From Lentzea sp. NBRC 105346 (GTDB taxonomy: Bacteria; Actinomycetota; Actinomycetes; Mycobacteriales; Pseudonocardiaceae), in contig NZ_BSTQ01000016.1 of the NCBI RefSeq assembly GCF_030269605.1, positions 62,001 to 126,000 on the forward strand: a DNA stretch of 64,000 nucleotides, given 5' to 3'. Within the stretch, counting starts at the first letter, position 1; the number at the start of each line of letters is the position of its first letter. The position numbers were made by a program, and so were the translations under genes. Positions 49,757 through 57,851 of this stretch are shown piece by piece. Below the pieces are notes generated by a model that did no database searches, was not told the DNA's origin, and saw nothing but the letters and a program-made list of their open reading frames with translations.

Positions 49757-51385
49757 GTGGGTTTAGGGGACATTACCGCGGAAGCGGTACGCGCAGCGTT
49801 GCATGAGCACGACCAGGTAGGGGCCGAGGAGTTCTGCGGCCGGTACGGATTCGATCGGTTCCGCAATCATCTGATCGCCGACGACGGCCGCCGGTATGGG
49901 ACACGGGTGATCGCCGCGGCCGCGTACGGCCACCTACCTGGTCGCGCACCACTGTCACCGGATGACGTCGCCGACGAAGACCTGGTGAACCAGACCCTCA
50001 CGGGTCTGGGATTTGAGGTCAGGGAACAGCGGCCTCCGAAGTGGACCCGTGAAGAGTTGATTTTGGCGTGCTCCCTGCTGTTCGCCAACAACCGGGTGGC
50101 GCAACGGGTCACCGACCGGCCGGTGCAGGACCTCGCGTTGTTCCTGCAGCAGCTACCGTTCCACGCCCCACAAGATCGTGGCTTGAACTTCCGATCCGTC
50201 AACAGCGTGCAACGCAAGCTGTTCGATCTGATGACCAGATTGCCGGGCTACACAAAGAAGAAGACCCGCGGCGGAACCCTCGACGAACAAATCCTGACCG
50301 AGTTCCTCGCTGACGAGGACGGCATGCACAAGCAGGCCGCCGCAATCCGCGCGGAACACACACCGAAGGCGTGGGCGCTGTTTTCTGCCGACGGTGACCG
50401 CAAGTACGGCGGTAACAACGGCTACCCGGATGTGCTGGGTTCCAGCTACGTCTACGACAACAAGGTCGGTAACTCCAAGCGGCTCCGCAAAGGCCACGTG
50501 ATCGTGGTCCGCAACGACGAAGACGCACTCGGTATTGCCCGCGTCAGCCGCATCGAGGAGCAGGATGGGGTGCCCAAGCTACAGCGAGGCTGCCCCAAGC
50601 CCGACTGTGGTTCGAAGTTCGATGAACGCAGCAAGCAGCGCCCGAAGTACCGGTGCCGTAAGGATGACTGCCACTTCGAGTTCGACGAGCCGGCCGAAAA
50701 GACCGTGGAGGTGACCCAGTACGTCGCCTACTACGGCGGAACGTGGCGGGCACTGGATGGGGCGATCACCGCCGAGGAACTCAAACAAGCATGCACCGAC
50801 GGAGCCGTGCAGAACGCTATCCGTCCCTTGGATGTCGGCAAGCTCGAAGCCATGCTCGAGCGCGTGGCCGTGCAGCTACCCCCTGAGCTGACCGAGACCA
50901 GCACTACCGCGAAGGTGGAGTCCACCCGCCGCAAAGTGACCGACCAGGACGAGCCCGCCACCAGTGATCAAGACAGCGACGGCCGCACCGATGGGCAGGC
51001 GCCCACGGGTGGGCGGCGTGAAGTCAGAACCAAAGCCCGCATTGGCCAGAAGCCGTTCCGGAAGGAGCTGATCAAACGCTACGGACACGTCTGTGCTGTC
51101 ACCGGCCGCGCTCCGGCTGAGGTGCTGCAGGCAGCCCACCTGCGGGACTTCGCCGAACACGAGTCCCACAACCTTGACGAAGGTGTGCTGCTACGCGCCG
51201 ATGTGCACCTGCTGTTCGACAACAACCTGCTGGCAGTCGACCCCACCACCTGGAAGGTGGTTCTCGCCCCGTCACTGGCTGACTACCCCGACTACACCAA
51301 ACTGAATGGTGCCGACTTCGCCAAAGGCCCCTGCCCGAAAGCGATCACCGATCACTTCCTGGCCGTCACCGCCACCTGGACGTAG
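49757..51385 (+). CDS. HNH endonuclease, ScoMcrA-like type IV restriction protein
   Basis: A 542-residue protein. Residues 5-75 (ITAEAVRAALHEHDQVGAEEFCGRYGFDRFRNHLIADDGRRYGTRVIAAAAYG) match the ScoMcrA-like N-terminal head domain. A helical region at 93-165 (WTREELILACSLLFANN ... LNFRSVNSVQRKLFDLMTRLPG) is placed like the sulfur-binding domain of ScoMcrA. A possible base-reading domain at 205-345 holds a four-Cys zinc site (GCPKPDCGSK, YRCRKDDCHF). The HNH nuclease is at about 440-510 (HVCAVTGRAPAEVLQAAHLRDFAEH ... LRADVHLLFDNNLLAVDP). It should cut modified (methylated or phosphorothioated) foreign DNA. The GTG start has a TTA as third codon. Probably a defence gene of the accessory region. 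Confidence 0.82.
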   Translation: MGLGDITAEAVRAALHEHDQVGAEEFCGRYGFDRFRNHLIADDGRRYGTRVIAAAAYGHLPGRAPLSPDDVADEDLVNQTLTGLGFEVREQRPPKWTREELILACSLLFANNRVAQRVTDRPVQDLALFLQQLPFHAPQDRGLNFRSVNSVQRKLFDLMTRLPGYTKKKTRGGTLDEQILTEFLADEDGMHKQAAAIRAEHTPKAWALFSADGDRKYGGNNGYPDVLGSSYVYDNKVGNSKRLRKGHVIVVRNDEDALGIARVSRIEEQDGVPKLQRGCPKPDCGSKFDERSKQRPKYRCRKDDCHFEFDEPAEKTVEVTQYVAYYGGTWRALDGAITAEELKQACTDGAVQNAIRPLDVGKLEAMLERVAVQLPPELTETSTTAKVESTRRKVTDQDEPATSDQDSDGRTDGQAPTGGRREVRTKARIGQKPFRKELIKRYGHVCAVTGRAPAEVLQAAHLRDFAEHESHNLDEGVLLRADVHLLFDNNLLAVDPTTWKVVLAPSLADYPDYTKLNGADFAKGPCPKAITDHFLAVTATWT

Positions 51386-51500
51386 CACGGCCTGTCAGCG
51401 CGGCACGTCATTGAGCAGCTCGGCCACCCGAAGATGTCGACTCCCCAAGGCACTCACATGGATCGCTGGGGGCCGCGGGCGGCGAACGCGCGAGACCGGA
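51386..51500 (+). pseudogene. 3' remnant of a tyrosine integrase
   Basis: Immediately behind the HNH stop, an in-frame stretch reads HGLSARHVIEQLGHPKMSTPQ, then GTHMDRWGPRAANARD. This is the C-terminal end of an actinobacterial phage-type integrase, with the LGH box; the catalytic Tyr in the expected ...VYMDR position is His. No N-terminal part remains, so it is dead. It lies 84 bases from the degraded tRNA-Met copy, the usual neighbour of an integrase end. Confidence 0.75.
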
Positions 51501-51582
51501 TTAAGTGGTCCGGGAACCAAGTGAGAAAGTGTGGGGGTGATCAAGAGCGTCGTTTGGTTACCCCAACGACGTTCATGTTTGC

Positions 51583-51618
51583 AGGGCAGATGGGCTCGAA
51601 CCCACGACCTGACAGATT
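51583..51618 (-). repeat. Degraded copy of the 3' half of tRNA-Met (att-like site)
   Basis: About 35 bases match the 3' half of the intact tRNA-Met at 56114-56191 in the same orientation. Bases 51592-51613 are identical to 56128-56149 over 22 positions, and the flanks match with few changes. The 5' half, beyond the anticodon stem, is unrelated. This is the duplicated target expected at the far end of an element integrated into a tRNA 3' end. Confidence 0.8.
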
Positions 51619-51756
51619 CTAACTACCCAAAAGTTACACCGCTAAAACGACAAGCTGCGAACAGCAGAAGGCCGAGGGGGATATTCAGGGACATCGGTCG
51701 CAACATTGGGCATCAGTCTATAGAAAGAACCACGCACACCTAGCAGCTTGATCAGC

Positions 51757-54060
51757 TCAGGCGAGTGACGAGAACAGATGATCGACATCTCCATCATCAT
51801 CCGATCCGTCCCAGCCTCCGCCTCGCCACTCGCCATTGTCGTCCTCATCCGGATACCGCTTTTCGAGCTCGGCCGCGTGACGTTCAACCTCGTTCAGGTA
51901 ACTTTCGACATCGTCGTCGTAAACGTCAAATCGGCGCAATGCAGCCTTCAATTCGTCGAGTTCGTAGGTCAGACTGTCGAGGTCGTCGAAATCTGTTAGC
52001 CACTGAAGCTCGTCTTTAACAAACTCCAAGAACTCATCGCGCACCCAACCTTCATCACCCTTGCCATCTTCGTCGAGCGCCAGCTCGAGATCTCGAAGCC
52101 TCACATAGTCGTGCGCAACTTTCAAATTGGCCGAAAACCAGCGGCGCGCTGCATCGACAAGAACGAGCCCTTGCTTGTCGCCGGTAAATACTGCCACATT
52201 GCCGCTAATTAGGTTCAGCGCCCAATGCCTGTCACCCTTTCCATTCTTCCAACGCGGAATGAGGCGCCGGCAAACTTCTTGACGAACGTTCCACAGCACA
52301 GAGGGCGACCGTTGTTTCGCGATACTCAATGCTATGACAGCGACCCGCTCAAGTGAATCCGACCCGTTTGGAAAACCACTCCAGTCCTTGCCGCTTTCAG
52401 CACCGCTTGCGATTACGCGAACCATCGCGTCAAGAAGAGCTTGCGGAGAACGCTTGAACTCGGACACCATCTCGGGGAGAAACAGCTCGCCTCTACGCAC
52501 GCCATCCGCTTGAACGAACTTCCACAACGTAACTACTTGCGCCGACAACGACGCCCCCTCCACGAACGAAGGAAATATAAAAGCGTTGTCGCGAAGATAT
52601 CGAAATAGGTAATCGGCGATACCTGGGTTTGCAAACCCAACCATGCGTTGACCATCTCGATTCTCAAACACGTTAATAAATGCGCCATCAAGCAACGTCA
52701 GGCCGTTCTGTATCTCCTCCATAGCAGTTGATCCGCCTCGGACTTGATCTCGATAGTACTTCACAGCCGAACGATAACGACCAAGTTCCGACTGCGAATC
52801 CAGCGTAAGTAAAACAATAAGCATATCACGAGCAATCTCGCTTAGCTGCTGCGTGAATATATGCCCCCACAGGTCGGTCGGGTTATTAAGGCTCCTCATC
52901 ATGAATTCAACAAACATACGCCCGGCATCGTCACCACCGTTTGCGATAGCAGAATCGATAATAAGGCGAACTAGCCTAGGGTTGTAGTTGTGATGCGTAA
53001 TTACCTTTCTGTAAGCCCGACCTTCCAGAAGTGCCTTTCTGGCATCAGCACCCAACTCCGAGAAGTAGATGTGGTTGTACAGTATGTGCGCTCGATGAAA
53101 CTCACTGTATGACGACAGATCGACAATAAGCTTTGAGTAGTTGATCACCGGTTCACGAAGCAACTCGTAGGTCTGACGGGCAGCAGACAGGATATACTCG
53201 CGAGTCGTCATGATCAGGTAGTGGTTAGAACTTCCTTTCACACGGTTAATTAGCGCAAGCAGGCGCGCATCTCCGTTTATCCCAAACTTGTGAGCGAGCG
53301 AGTTCTTCCCCAAAAAGTCATCGTACAGAAAGAACTGCTTCTCGCCGCTCCGCCACATCGCGTCTGCTTCGCGAGCGTCCTCGCTTACCCAGATCGGACG
53401 ATAGCCTTCTTCAATCAAGTTCAATGCGATCATCTCTGCGAGCGTAGTTTTACCCACCCCAGGCGGCCCGCTAATAATACATACCCTACCGTCGTCAAGG
53501 ATGCTTTGAGCTTTAGCCAAGGCGCGCCCTTGAACGTAATACTTACGCCTGGATTCAATACCCACCAAGAGGTCCTGCGCATGAACAAAGAGGTCATTAT
53601 GCAGAAGTAACTCAAGCACCGCAACGCTAGTTAGGTACAGCTTGTAGTTACTGCGCTCTACACCTGGATGTTCGTTGAGCAGCATGTCGATGTCATCACA
53701 TCCGAGAACATGCTCAGGGACCAGCCTCTGCGGGACAAAGAGAGCTGCGGCCTTTTCTTTTCCGCCAGGGGATAAGCAAGCACTTGTCGCAAGCCAATAC
53801 TCACCCCAGCGCTTGTCTCTAATTTTCGAGGCTTCCCGAGCAAGGGATGAAGAAATTCCAGACCAGCTTTTACCTGGCGAATGCTTACATTGAACTACAA
53901 TTTCAACCTTCTTCTCAGTTCTGAGCAGGCGAACGTCAATACCGCCATCAGCGCCTGCCGGAAACGACTCAAGTCGCTGCTTCCACTCCGCACCCAAGAG
54001 ATCCCTGATCAAACATTCAAAGTCGTAAGGAGAGAGCTCCTGATAGTTGCGGCGCGGCAT
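51757..54060 (-). CDS. Restriction-endonuclease-like domain fused to nSTAND NTPase, defence candidate
   Basis: A 767-residue protein starting at ATG 54060 (TGGAGTGT upstream). Residues 1-130 are a Mrr-like PD-(D/E)xK nuclease: FECLIRDLLGAEWKQRLE, AGADGGIDVRLL (Asp) and KVEIVVQCKHSPGKS (QxK). Residues 175-560 are an nSTAND3-type ATPase with VCIISGPPGVGKTTLAEMIA (Walker A), EKQFFLYDDFLG (Walker B) and YLIMTTREYIL (sensor). The C-terminal third is helical and ends in an acidic tail. This order (nuclease, STAND ATPase, sensor) is that of Avs antiphage proteins, which sense phage proteins and degrade DNA. Low GC and the integrated island support transfer. Confidence 0.8.
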   Translation of the reverse strand: MPRRNYQELSPYDFECLIRDLLGAEWKQRLESFPAGADGGIDVRLLRTEKKVEIVVQCKHSPGKSWSGISSSLAREASKIRDKRWGEYWLATSACLSPGGKEKAAALFVPQRLVPEHVLGCDDIDMLLNEHPGVERSNYKLYLTSVAVLELLLHNDLFVHAQDLLVGIESRRKYYVQGRALAKAQSILDDGRVCIISGPPGVGKTTLAEMIALNLIEEGYRPIWVSEDAREADAMWRSGEKQFFLYDDFLGKNSLAHKFGINGDARLLALINRVKGSSNHYLIMTTREYILSAARQTYELLREPVINYSKLIVDLSSYSEFHRAHILYNHIYFSELGADARKALLEGRAYRKVITHHNYNPRLVRLIIDSAIANGGDDAGRMFVEFMMRSLNNPTDLWGHIFTQQLSEIARDMLIVLLTLDSQSELGRYRSAVKYYRDQVRGGSTAMEEIQNGLTLLDGAFINVFENRDGQRMVGFANPGIADYLFRYLRDNAFIFPSFVEGASLSAQVVTLWKFVQADGVRRGELFLPEMVSEFKRSPQALLDAMVRVIASGAESGKDWSGFPNGSDSLERVAVIALSIAKQRSPSVLWNVRQEVCRRLIPRWKNGKGDRHWALNLISGNVAVFTGDKQGLVLVDAARRWFSANLKVAHDYVRLRDLELALDEDGKGDEGWVRDEFLEFVKDELQWLTDFDDLDSLTYELDELKAALRRFDVYDDDVESYLNEVERHAAELEKRYPDEDDNGEWRGGGWDGSDDDGDVDHLFSSLA

Positions 54061-54133
54061 GTACACTCCATGCAAGTGATCGTTTTACCTTGCCAGAACA
54101 CTCCATGCCAGGTTCCATAGCCCAACGTCTACC

Positions 54134-54460
54134 ATGCAACCGTTCTTGCAGGAGTTTATTCACAGACTAGACTTGCCTCGTGACGGAGCATCCGAGGAAT
54201 TTAGGTGGAAGGTCCACGACAAGAGGACCATCTACAATAAAAGGGCGGTCAAGGTTGAGCCACCGGGCGGAAACAAGTTCGAACATCATATTTTTCGGCT
54301 CGATCATGTGACAGTTGCACATCGGCAGCGGCACCGCCGACGCCCATCAAGTCCCAGCACGCCGACGGATCGAACTGCCGGAACCGCTAGCATCCGTTGT
54401 GGATTATCTCGCCGACTACCTCGACGCGAAGCCGGCCGCGCCGCGCCACATGGTGGATAA
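54134..54460 (+). CDS. Uncertain frame in the island, maybe broken
   Basis: Starting with ATG at 54134, MQPFLQEFIHRLDLPRDGASEEFRWKVHDKRTIYNKRAVKVEPPGGNKFEHHIFRLDHVTV has island-like codon use and looks translated, but from about 54320 the sequence turns into Arg/Ser/Pro-rich text typical of a shadow frame. One possibility is a frameshift near 54315 into the next frame; another is a truncated gene. I do not recognise it. Confidence 0.3.
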   Translation: MQPFLQEFIHRLDLPRDGASEEFRWKVHDKRTIYNKRAVKVEPPGGNKFEHHIFRLDHVTVAHRQRHRRRPSSPSTPTDRTAGTASIRCGLSRRLPRREAGRAAPHGG

Positions 54461-54656
54461 CGCGGCGCAGCGGCTGCTCAACCACTACGTGAACCGGTTG
54501 ACGACGAACATCACGAGGACCGCTCTCCACCGCAAGGTCGAGGCTCGCAGCTTCGACTGGCATCGAGCAACCGGACAGCTTCGTGACGACACAACTACGA
54601 AGCAAGAACGATGCGATTGTGAGCACGGCGTCCCGTGTTCCACGCACGCACAATGA
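54315..54656 (+). CDS. Hypothetical protein in the island
   Basis: A 113-residue frame: IELPEPLASVVDYLADYLDAKPAAPRHMVDNAAQRLLNHYVNRLTTNITRTALHRKVEARSFDWHRATGQLRDDTTTKQERCDCEHGVPCSTHAQ. The codon use and helical pattern are convincing in the second half, and the Cys-rich end (CDCEHGVPC) is distinctive. The start is unsure and it overlaps the end of the ParB-like gene by 62 bases. Function unknown. Confidence 0.42.
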   Translation: MHIGSGTADAHQVPARRRIELPEPLASVVDYLADYLDAKPAAPRHMVDNAAQRLLNHYVNRLTTNITRTALHRKVEARSFDWHRATGQLRDDTTTKQERCDCEHGVPCSTHAQ

Positions 54657-55404
54657 GGGCGTAGCACTGTGCCGTGCGACCGCCCGTGCCGCTCTGTTGA
54701 GTGCCACCGGCCGTGGCCAAGGCGATCACATTGTTGTACCACCTGTAGGCGTTACCCTGAGCCTCGATCTTGCGAGCCAGTTCTCGATCATTGATGTCGT
54801 CGCCGTGACGTCCGAGGAACTGTCCGATGCCCGAGAGCAGCATCCCGTCCCACGTTTTGTCGCTTCGCCCCCATGCCTCCTCAGCAACAGTCAACGTTCG
54901 GTCAAGGATCGACGCCCCGTACTTCTCAGTGATGCGAAGGACACCAGCCACGGCACCGACGGTGTTCGTCGAAGTGCTACCCATCTGAAGCTTGTGGGCA
55001 ACCAGAACCGCTTCTGTGTCAAGGAAAAGAGGGAGTTCGGCAGTCAAGCCGATGCGGTACTCATCATGAGCGCTAGGGCGGCTGGATTCGCGATTCTTGA
55101 ACAAGAACAGTGTGGCCTCGTCGGCTTCGGACAAACCATGATGAACCTCGGCGTCCATCTCTGTTGCGCCAGCGAGGCGAGCACCTTCAGTACGAGTCTG
55201 GCCGTCCACGATGTAGTCCGTGCCATCGACGCGGCGAGAAATCACGATGGTTCCGGCCGCCTCAGGGACCCACTCAACGGCGATAGTTGCAGCACGACGA
55301 CGGTTCAGAGTTCGTTGAGCGTTGCGATCGACCTTCAGGTCTGCAATCTTGACCCGCTCATGCGTCACACGGTGCGGGGTCAAGGTATAGGAGTACTTCG
55401 ACAA
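54595..55404 (-). CDS. ParB/DUF6551-like nuclease-fold protein
   Basis: A 269-residue protein: ERVKIADLKVDRNAQRTLNRRRAATIAVEWVPEAAGTIVISRRVDGTDYIVDGQTRTEGARLAGATEMDAEVHHGLSEADEATLFLFKNRESSRPSAHDEYR is the ParB/Sulfiredoxin-like fold with the VDGQTR motif, as in phage and plasmid DUF6551 proteins. The start is TTG at 55404. Its role may be DNA binding or regulation of element maintenance. It is typical of mobile elements and supports the island call. Confidence 0.75.
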   Translation of the reverse strand: MSKYSYTLTPHRVTHERVKIADLKVDRNAQRTLNRRRAATIAVEWVPEAAGTIVISRRVDGTDYIVDGQTRTEGARLAGATEMDAEVHHGLSEADEATLFLFKNRESSRPSAHDEYRIGLTAELPLFLDTEAVLVAHKLQMGSTSTNTVGAVAGVLRITEKYGASILDRTLTVAEEAWGRSDKTWDGMLLSGIGQFLGRHGDDINDRELARKIEAQGNAYRWYNNVIALATAGGTQQSGTGGRTAQCYALIVRAWNTGRRAHNRIVLAS

Positions 55405-55978
55405 GGCAAAAGCCTCGACTCTCTGCGCTTTGGGGGGCGGCCGTGTGGCCTGGGATGCGCGGAGAGGACCCTCTCATATGGAAGCCGCCCGTGTCACGAC
55501 AATTTGACATAGGATTTTTGAATGGGAGTCGCCGTCGGCGACCTACCCGATTGGACGCCCTGTCTCCAGGACTGGCCCGCTCGTCTAGTACTAGGCCGAC
55601 GGGTTCCTCCGTCCACTTTGTACGATCGCCGATTTCCCAGGCTCACTTGTGTCCCTTGTGGACAATGCTGACAACGAGCTCTAGCTTCACAGGCGAGCTC
55701 TAGCCAGAGTACGAAGGCTTCCGCCTTGACATACCAAAGCTTGGCTGCCGCTCCAGACACAGCCGCATGAGCGGACCGCCCCGGCCGACATGCGCCCATC
55801 GGACTCGTCGACATCCGGATGTATGTTAACCACCGGTGCGAGGCCGCCTGAATATCATCGACTCGATCTTCGTTGCAGCGCTTGAAGTTGAGAAGCCGAA
55901 GTGGCGCGCTTGCAAGTTAACAGAGGCCACGTCGGCCACAGCTAGCCACCGCTGAAGGCGTGAGGCAGAGCCCGTAGG
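55405..55978. other. No convincing gene
   Basis: About 570 bases between the ParB-like gene and the small zinc protein. Frames exist on the minus strand (for example 55494-55814) but lack ribosome sites and family features. The base composition is intermediate. It may be eroded element DNA. Confidence 0.6.
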
Positions 55979-56098
55979 CTAGCGGTCCTGAGGGGTCACA
56001 CTTTTGCCCAGATTCCCCACGTCGTCGCACTTCTTGCACTTCACGCGGATGCCGCTCTCGCCGATCACCATGCCGCCGTTGCAGCCGCACACACCCAT
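55979..56098 (-). CDS. 39-residue Cys-rich zinc-ribbon-like protein
   Basis: An ATG-started frame encodes MGVCGCNGGMVIGESGIRVK followed by CKKCDDVGNLGKSVTPQDR. CxC and CxxC pairs fit a small zinc site. GC content is back to core level. It lies 15 bases from the 3' end of tRNA-Met on the same strand and may be cotranscribed with it. Too short for family assignment. Confidence 0.55.
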   Translation of the reverse strand: MGVCGCNGGMVIGESGIRVKCKKCDDVGNLGKSVTPQDR

Positions 56099-56113
56099 TT
56101 TGACTGGCAGGCC

Positions 56114-56191
56114 TGGTGGGGCAGGTGGGGCTCGAACCCACGACCTGACGGATTATGAGTCCGCTGCTCTGACCAGCTGAGCTACTGCCCC
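56114..56191 (-). tRNA. tRNA-Met (CAT)
   Basis: A full cloverleaf: acceptor GGGGCAG/CTGCCCC, D-arm GCTC...GAGC, anticodon arm GCGGA-CTCATAA-TCCGT with anticodon CAT (complement at 56155-56157), T-arm GTGGG-TTCGAGC-CCCAC, discriminator A and encoded CCA (56114-56116). G1-C72 pairing marks it as elongator Met rather than initiator. Its 3' half is the target duplicated at 51583-51618. Confidence 0.95.
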
Positions 56192-56291
56192 CTCGCAGCC
56201 AGCACAACCGTACTGCTGCGGTGTGGAGGATACCGATCACGCCGAACGGCCCTTGCGCGGGTCCGTGAGGCCCACCACATAGGCTGCGGGC

Positions 56292-56759
56292 GTGCGTTTG
56301 ACCCTTCGCGATCTCGAGCCTGCGGACGAGCCACGGGTGTTGCGGCTGTTCGCGGAATGCGACGACTGGTTTCAGGCGGCGACCGGGCACCTGTCGGGGC
56401 CGGGGGACGTGCAGAGCCTGTACTACTCGCTGCCCGAGGGGGCCGACTTCGAGCAGAAGCGGCTGCTCGTGGCTGAGGCGCAGGGCGGGATGATCGGGTT
56501 CGTCGACCTCCTGCTGCACTACCCCGACGAGCGCAGTGCCGCGATCGGGTGTTTTCTCGTGCCGAGAGAGCTCCGGCGGTGGGGTATCGGGACGGAGATC
56601 GCGAACCAGCTGAAGAAGAAGTACCCCGACATCACCAGGGTCACGGCGAGCATCACGGACGACTGGAAACCTGGCACGGAGTTCCTCAAGAAGCAGGGGT
56701 TTCAGTTGGACGGGAAGCGGGCCGTGCTGGAGATCGCGCCCAGGTCGGACGGCCGGTAG
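56292..56759 (+). CDS. GNAT family acetyltransferase
   Basis: A 155-residue N-acetyltransferase: MRLTLRDLEPADEPRVLRLFAECDDWFQAATG, KRLLVAEAQGGMIGFVDLLLHYPDERSAAIGCFLVPRELRRWGIGTEIANQLKKKYP contains the acetyl-CoA-binding RRxGxG-type loop (RRWGIG). FLKKQGFQLDGKRAVLEI closes the fold. The start is GTG. The substrate is unknown. Its 3' end overlaps the convergent DUF2236 gene by 58 bases. Confidence 0.9.
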   Translation: MRLTLRDLEPADEPRVLRLFAECDDWFQAATGHLSGPGDVQSLYYSLPEGADFEQKRLLVAEAQGGMIGFVDLLLHYPDERSAAIGCFLVPRELRRWGIGTEIANQLKKKYPDITRVTASITDDWKPGTEFLKKQGFQLDGKRAVLEIAPRSDGR

Positions 56760-57568
56760 CCGGACGGGTAGCCGGGGTACGTCCGGTTCTTCGCGGTGGT
56801 CAGGCGGAGACGACGCCGCGGCGGTAGGTAGCGGACGACAAAGGCCCGGAGTCGTAGGCCGGAGCGCATCAGACGGCCAACCCACGAGGGCGCCGGGGTG
56901 AAGCCGAACGCGGTCAGCATCTGGGGATCCAGCAGTGAGCGGGCCGCGCAAGCGGTCCACGAACGTGGCACCGGGCGGTACCACGAGCAGAACAGGTCTA
57001 GCGTGTACTGGCCGATGAGCGCATTGGACTCGGCGTACACGAAATTGGAACGTTCGTAGGCACCCTTGAACGCCAGGAAGTCCTCATAGGACGAAGGGAT
57101 GTCGCGGATGCCCATCCGCGTGCCCACCGCCCGGTAGTAGTGGAACGCCGCCAGCTGCTCGTGGGATGACAGCGGCCGCCAGCCGTACAACGAGAGCCAC
57201 GCGATGGGGTCGTAGATGAACGTGGACAGCACGTAGAGCATGTCGTCGTTGCTGATCTGGTACTGGCCGTGCGAGCGGTTGACCACGCGCAGCGCCTCGC
57301 GGCCACGGACCGAGTCGTAGCCGTGCTCGAGGACCTCGGCCATCAGGAACGCCGTGTCGTCGTAGCGCTTCTGGGGCCGGCGCTCGAACTCGCCGGTCCG
57401 GGCCAGCAGGCGGGAGATCGACGGCACGCAGTAGGTGCGGAACAGAGCGAACTCGAGTGCTCGTGTGTAGTCCCACGGGAACTCGAGACCGGCGGAGATG
57501 CGCAGGATCTCCTCGTGGTCGACAACGGGGTCGAGCGCGAGGATGCGGCGAAGGTGGCGGCGGGGCAT
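56702..57568 (-). CDS. DUF2236 (MpaB-like) oxygenase family protein
   Basis: A 288-residue protein with the DUF2236 landmarks: PWDYTRALEFALFRTYCVPSISRLLARTGEFERRPQKRYDDTAFLMAEVLEHGYDSVRGREALRVVNRSHGQYQISNDDMLYVLSTFIYDPIAWLSLYGWRPLSSHEQLAAFHYYRAVG. Members of this family include MpaB, which cleaves a farnesyl chain, and latex-clearing-type enzymes with heme. The catalytic His residues (NRSHGQY and SHEQ) are present. The substrate here is unknown. Confidence 0.85.
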   Translation of the reverse strand: MPRRHLRRILALDPVVDHEEILRISAGLEFPWDYTRALEFALFRTYCVPSISRLLARTGEFERRPQKRYDDTAFLMAEVLEHGYDSVRGREALRVVNRSHGQYQISNDDMLYVLSTFIYDPIAWLSLYGWRPLSSHEQLAAFHYYRAVGTRMGIRDIPSSYEDFLAFKGAYERSNFVYAESNALIGQYTLDLFCSWYRPVPRSWTACAARSLLDPQMLTAFGFTPAPSWVGRLMRSGLRLRAFVVRYLPPRRRLRLTTAKNRTYPGYPSGYRPSDLGAISSTARFPSN

Positions 57569-57764
57569 GTAACCAAAGTGACGCGCCCCACAGGAAAACA
57601 AAAGACCCCGACCGCATGACCACCGGCGGCCGAGCGAAGCAAGGCCGAACCGGGGGTCCGGGGGCGGAGCCCCCGGCTGGGGCGTGGGGGCTTGGCCCCC
57701 ACAAAACACCGAAACGAAAGGCGGCGAGTGCTCGTGGAGAGCACTCGCCGCCTTTCGTTTCGCG
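57569..57764. other. Hairpin-rich spacer between DUF2236 gene and tRNA-Asn
   Basis: Contains CCGGGGGC-GGA-GCCCCCGG near 57658-57677, GGGGGC-TTG-GCCCCC near 57687-57700 and the long 24-base inverted repeat at 57710-57762, listed separately. The first two resemble terminators. No gene. Confidence 0.7.
57710..57762. terminator. Perfect 24-base inverted repeat after tRNA-Asn
   Basis: Arms 57710-57733 and 57739-57762 are fully complementary over 24 bases with a five-base loop (57734-57738, GTGGA). The outer end reads CGAAACGAAAGG. It begins two bases after the 3' end of tRNA-Asn, so it is the natural terminator of the tRNA transcript, though unusually long and perfect. Confidence 0.8.
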
Positions 57765-57837
57765 CTCCCCCAGCTGGACTCGAACCAGCAACCCTGCGAT
57801 TAACAGTCGCATGCTCTGCCAATTGAGCTATGGGGGA
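57765..57837 (-). tRNA. tRNA-Asn (GTT)
   Basis: Cloverleaf: acceptor TCCCCCA/TGGGGGA, D-arm GCTC...GAGC, anticodon arm TGCGA-CTGTTAA-TCGCA with anticodon GTT (complement at 57802-57804), T-arm GCTGG-TTCGAGT-CCAGC and discriminator G. CCA is not encoded. Confidence 0.95.
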
Positions 57838-57851
57838 ATGTTCATTTGTGT

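Larger units (their letters stand above)
51583..56155. mobile_element. Integrated island at tRNA-Met, about 4.6 kb
   Basis: Bounded by the degraded tRNA copy at 51583-51618 and the intact tRNA-Met at 56114-56191. Base composition is visibly lower in GC (with TTA, AAT and AAA codons) than the DNA on either side from 51.7 to about 55.4 kb. Contents: nuclease-nSTAND ATPase, two uncertain frames, a ParB/DUF6551-like gene and a 570-base non-coding part. It has no intact integrase. The integrase remnant and the HNH gene to the left may belong to a second, accreted element. Confidence 0.7.

Noticed and set aside
51583..51640. A complete second tRNA at the left end of the island
   Set aside because: Only the 3' half matches tRNA-Met; the acceptor and D-arm partners are missing, so it cannot fold.
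54134..54656. Single frameshifted gene spanning both island frames
   Set aside because: There is no homologous match to prove continuity, so the two frames are listed separately with low confidence.
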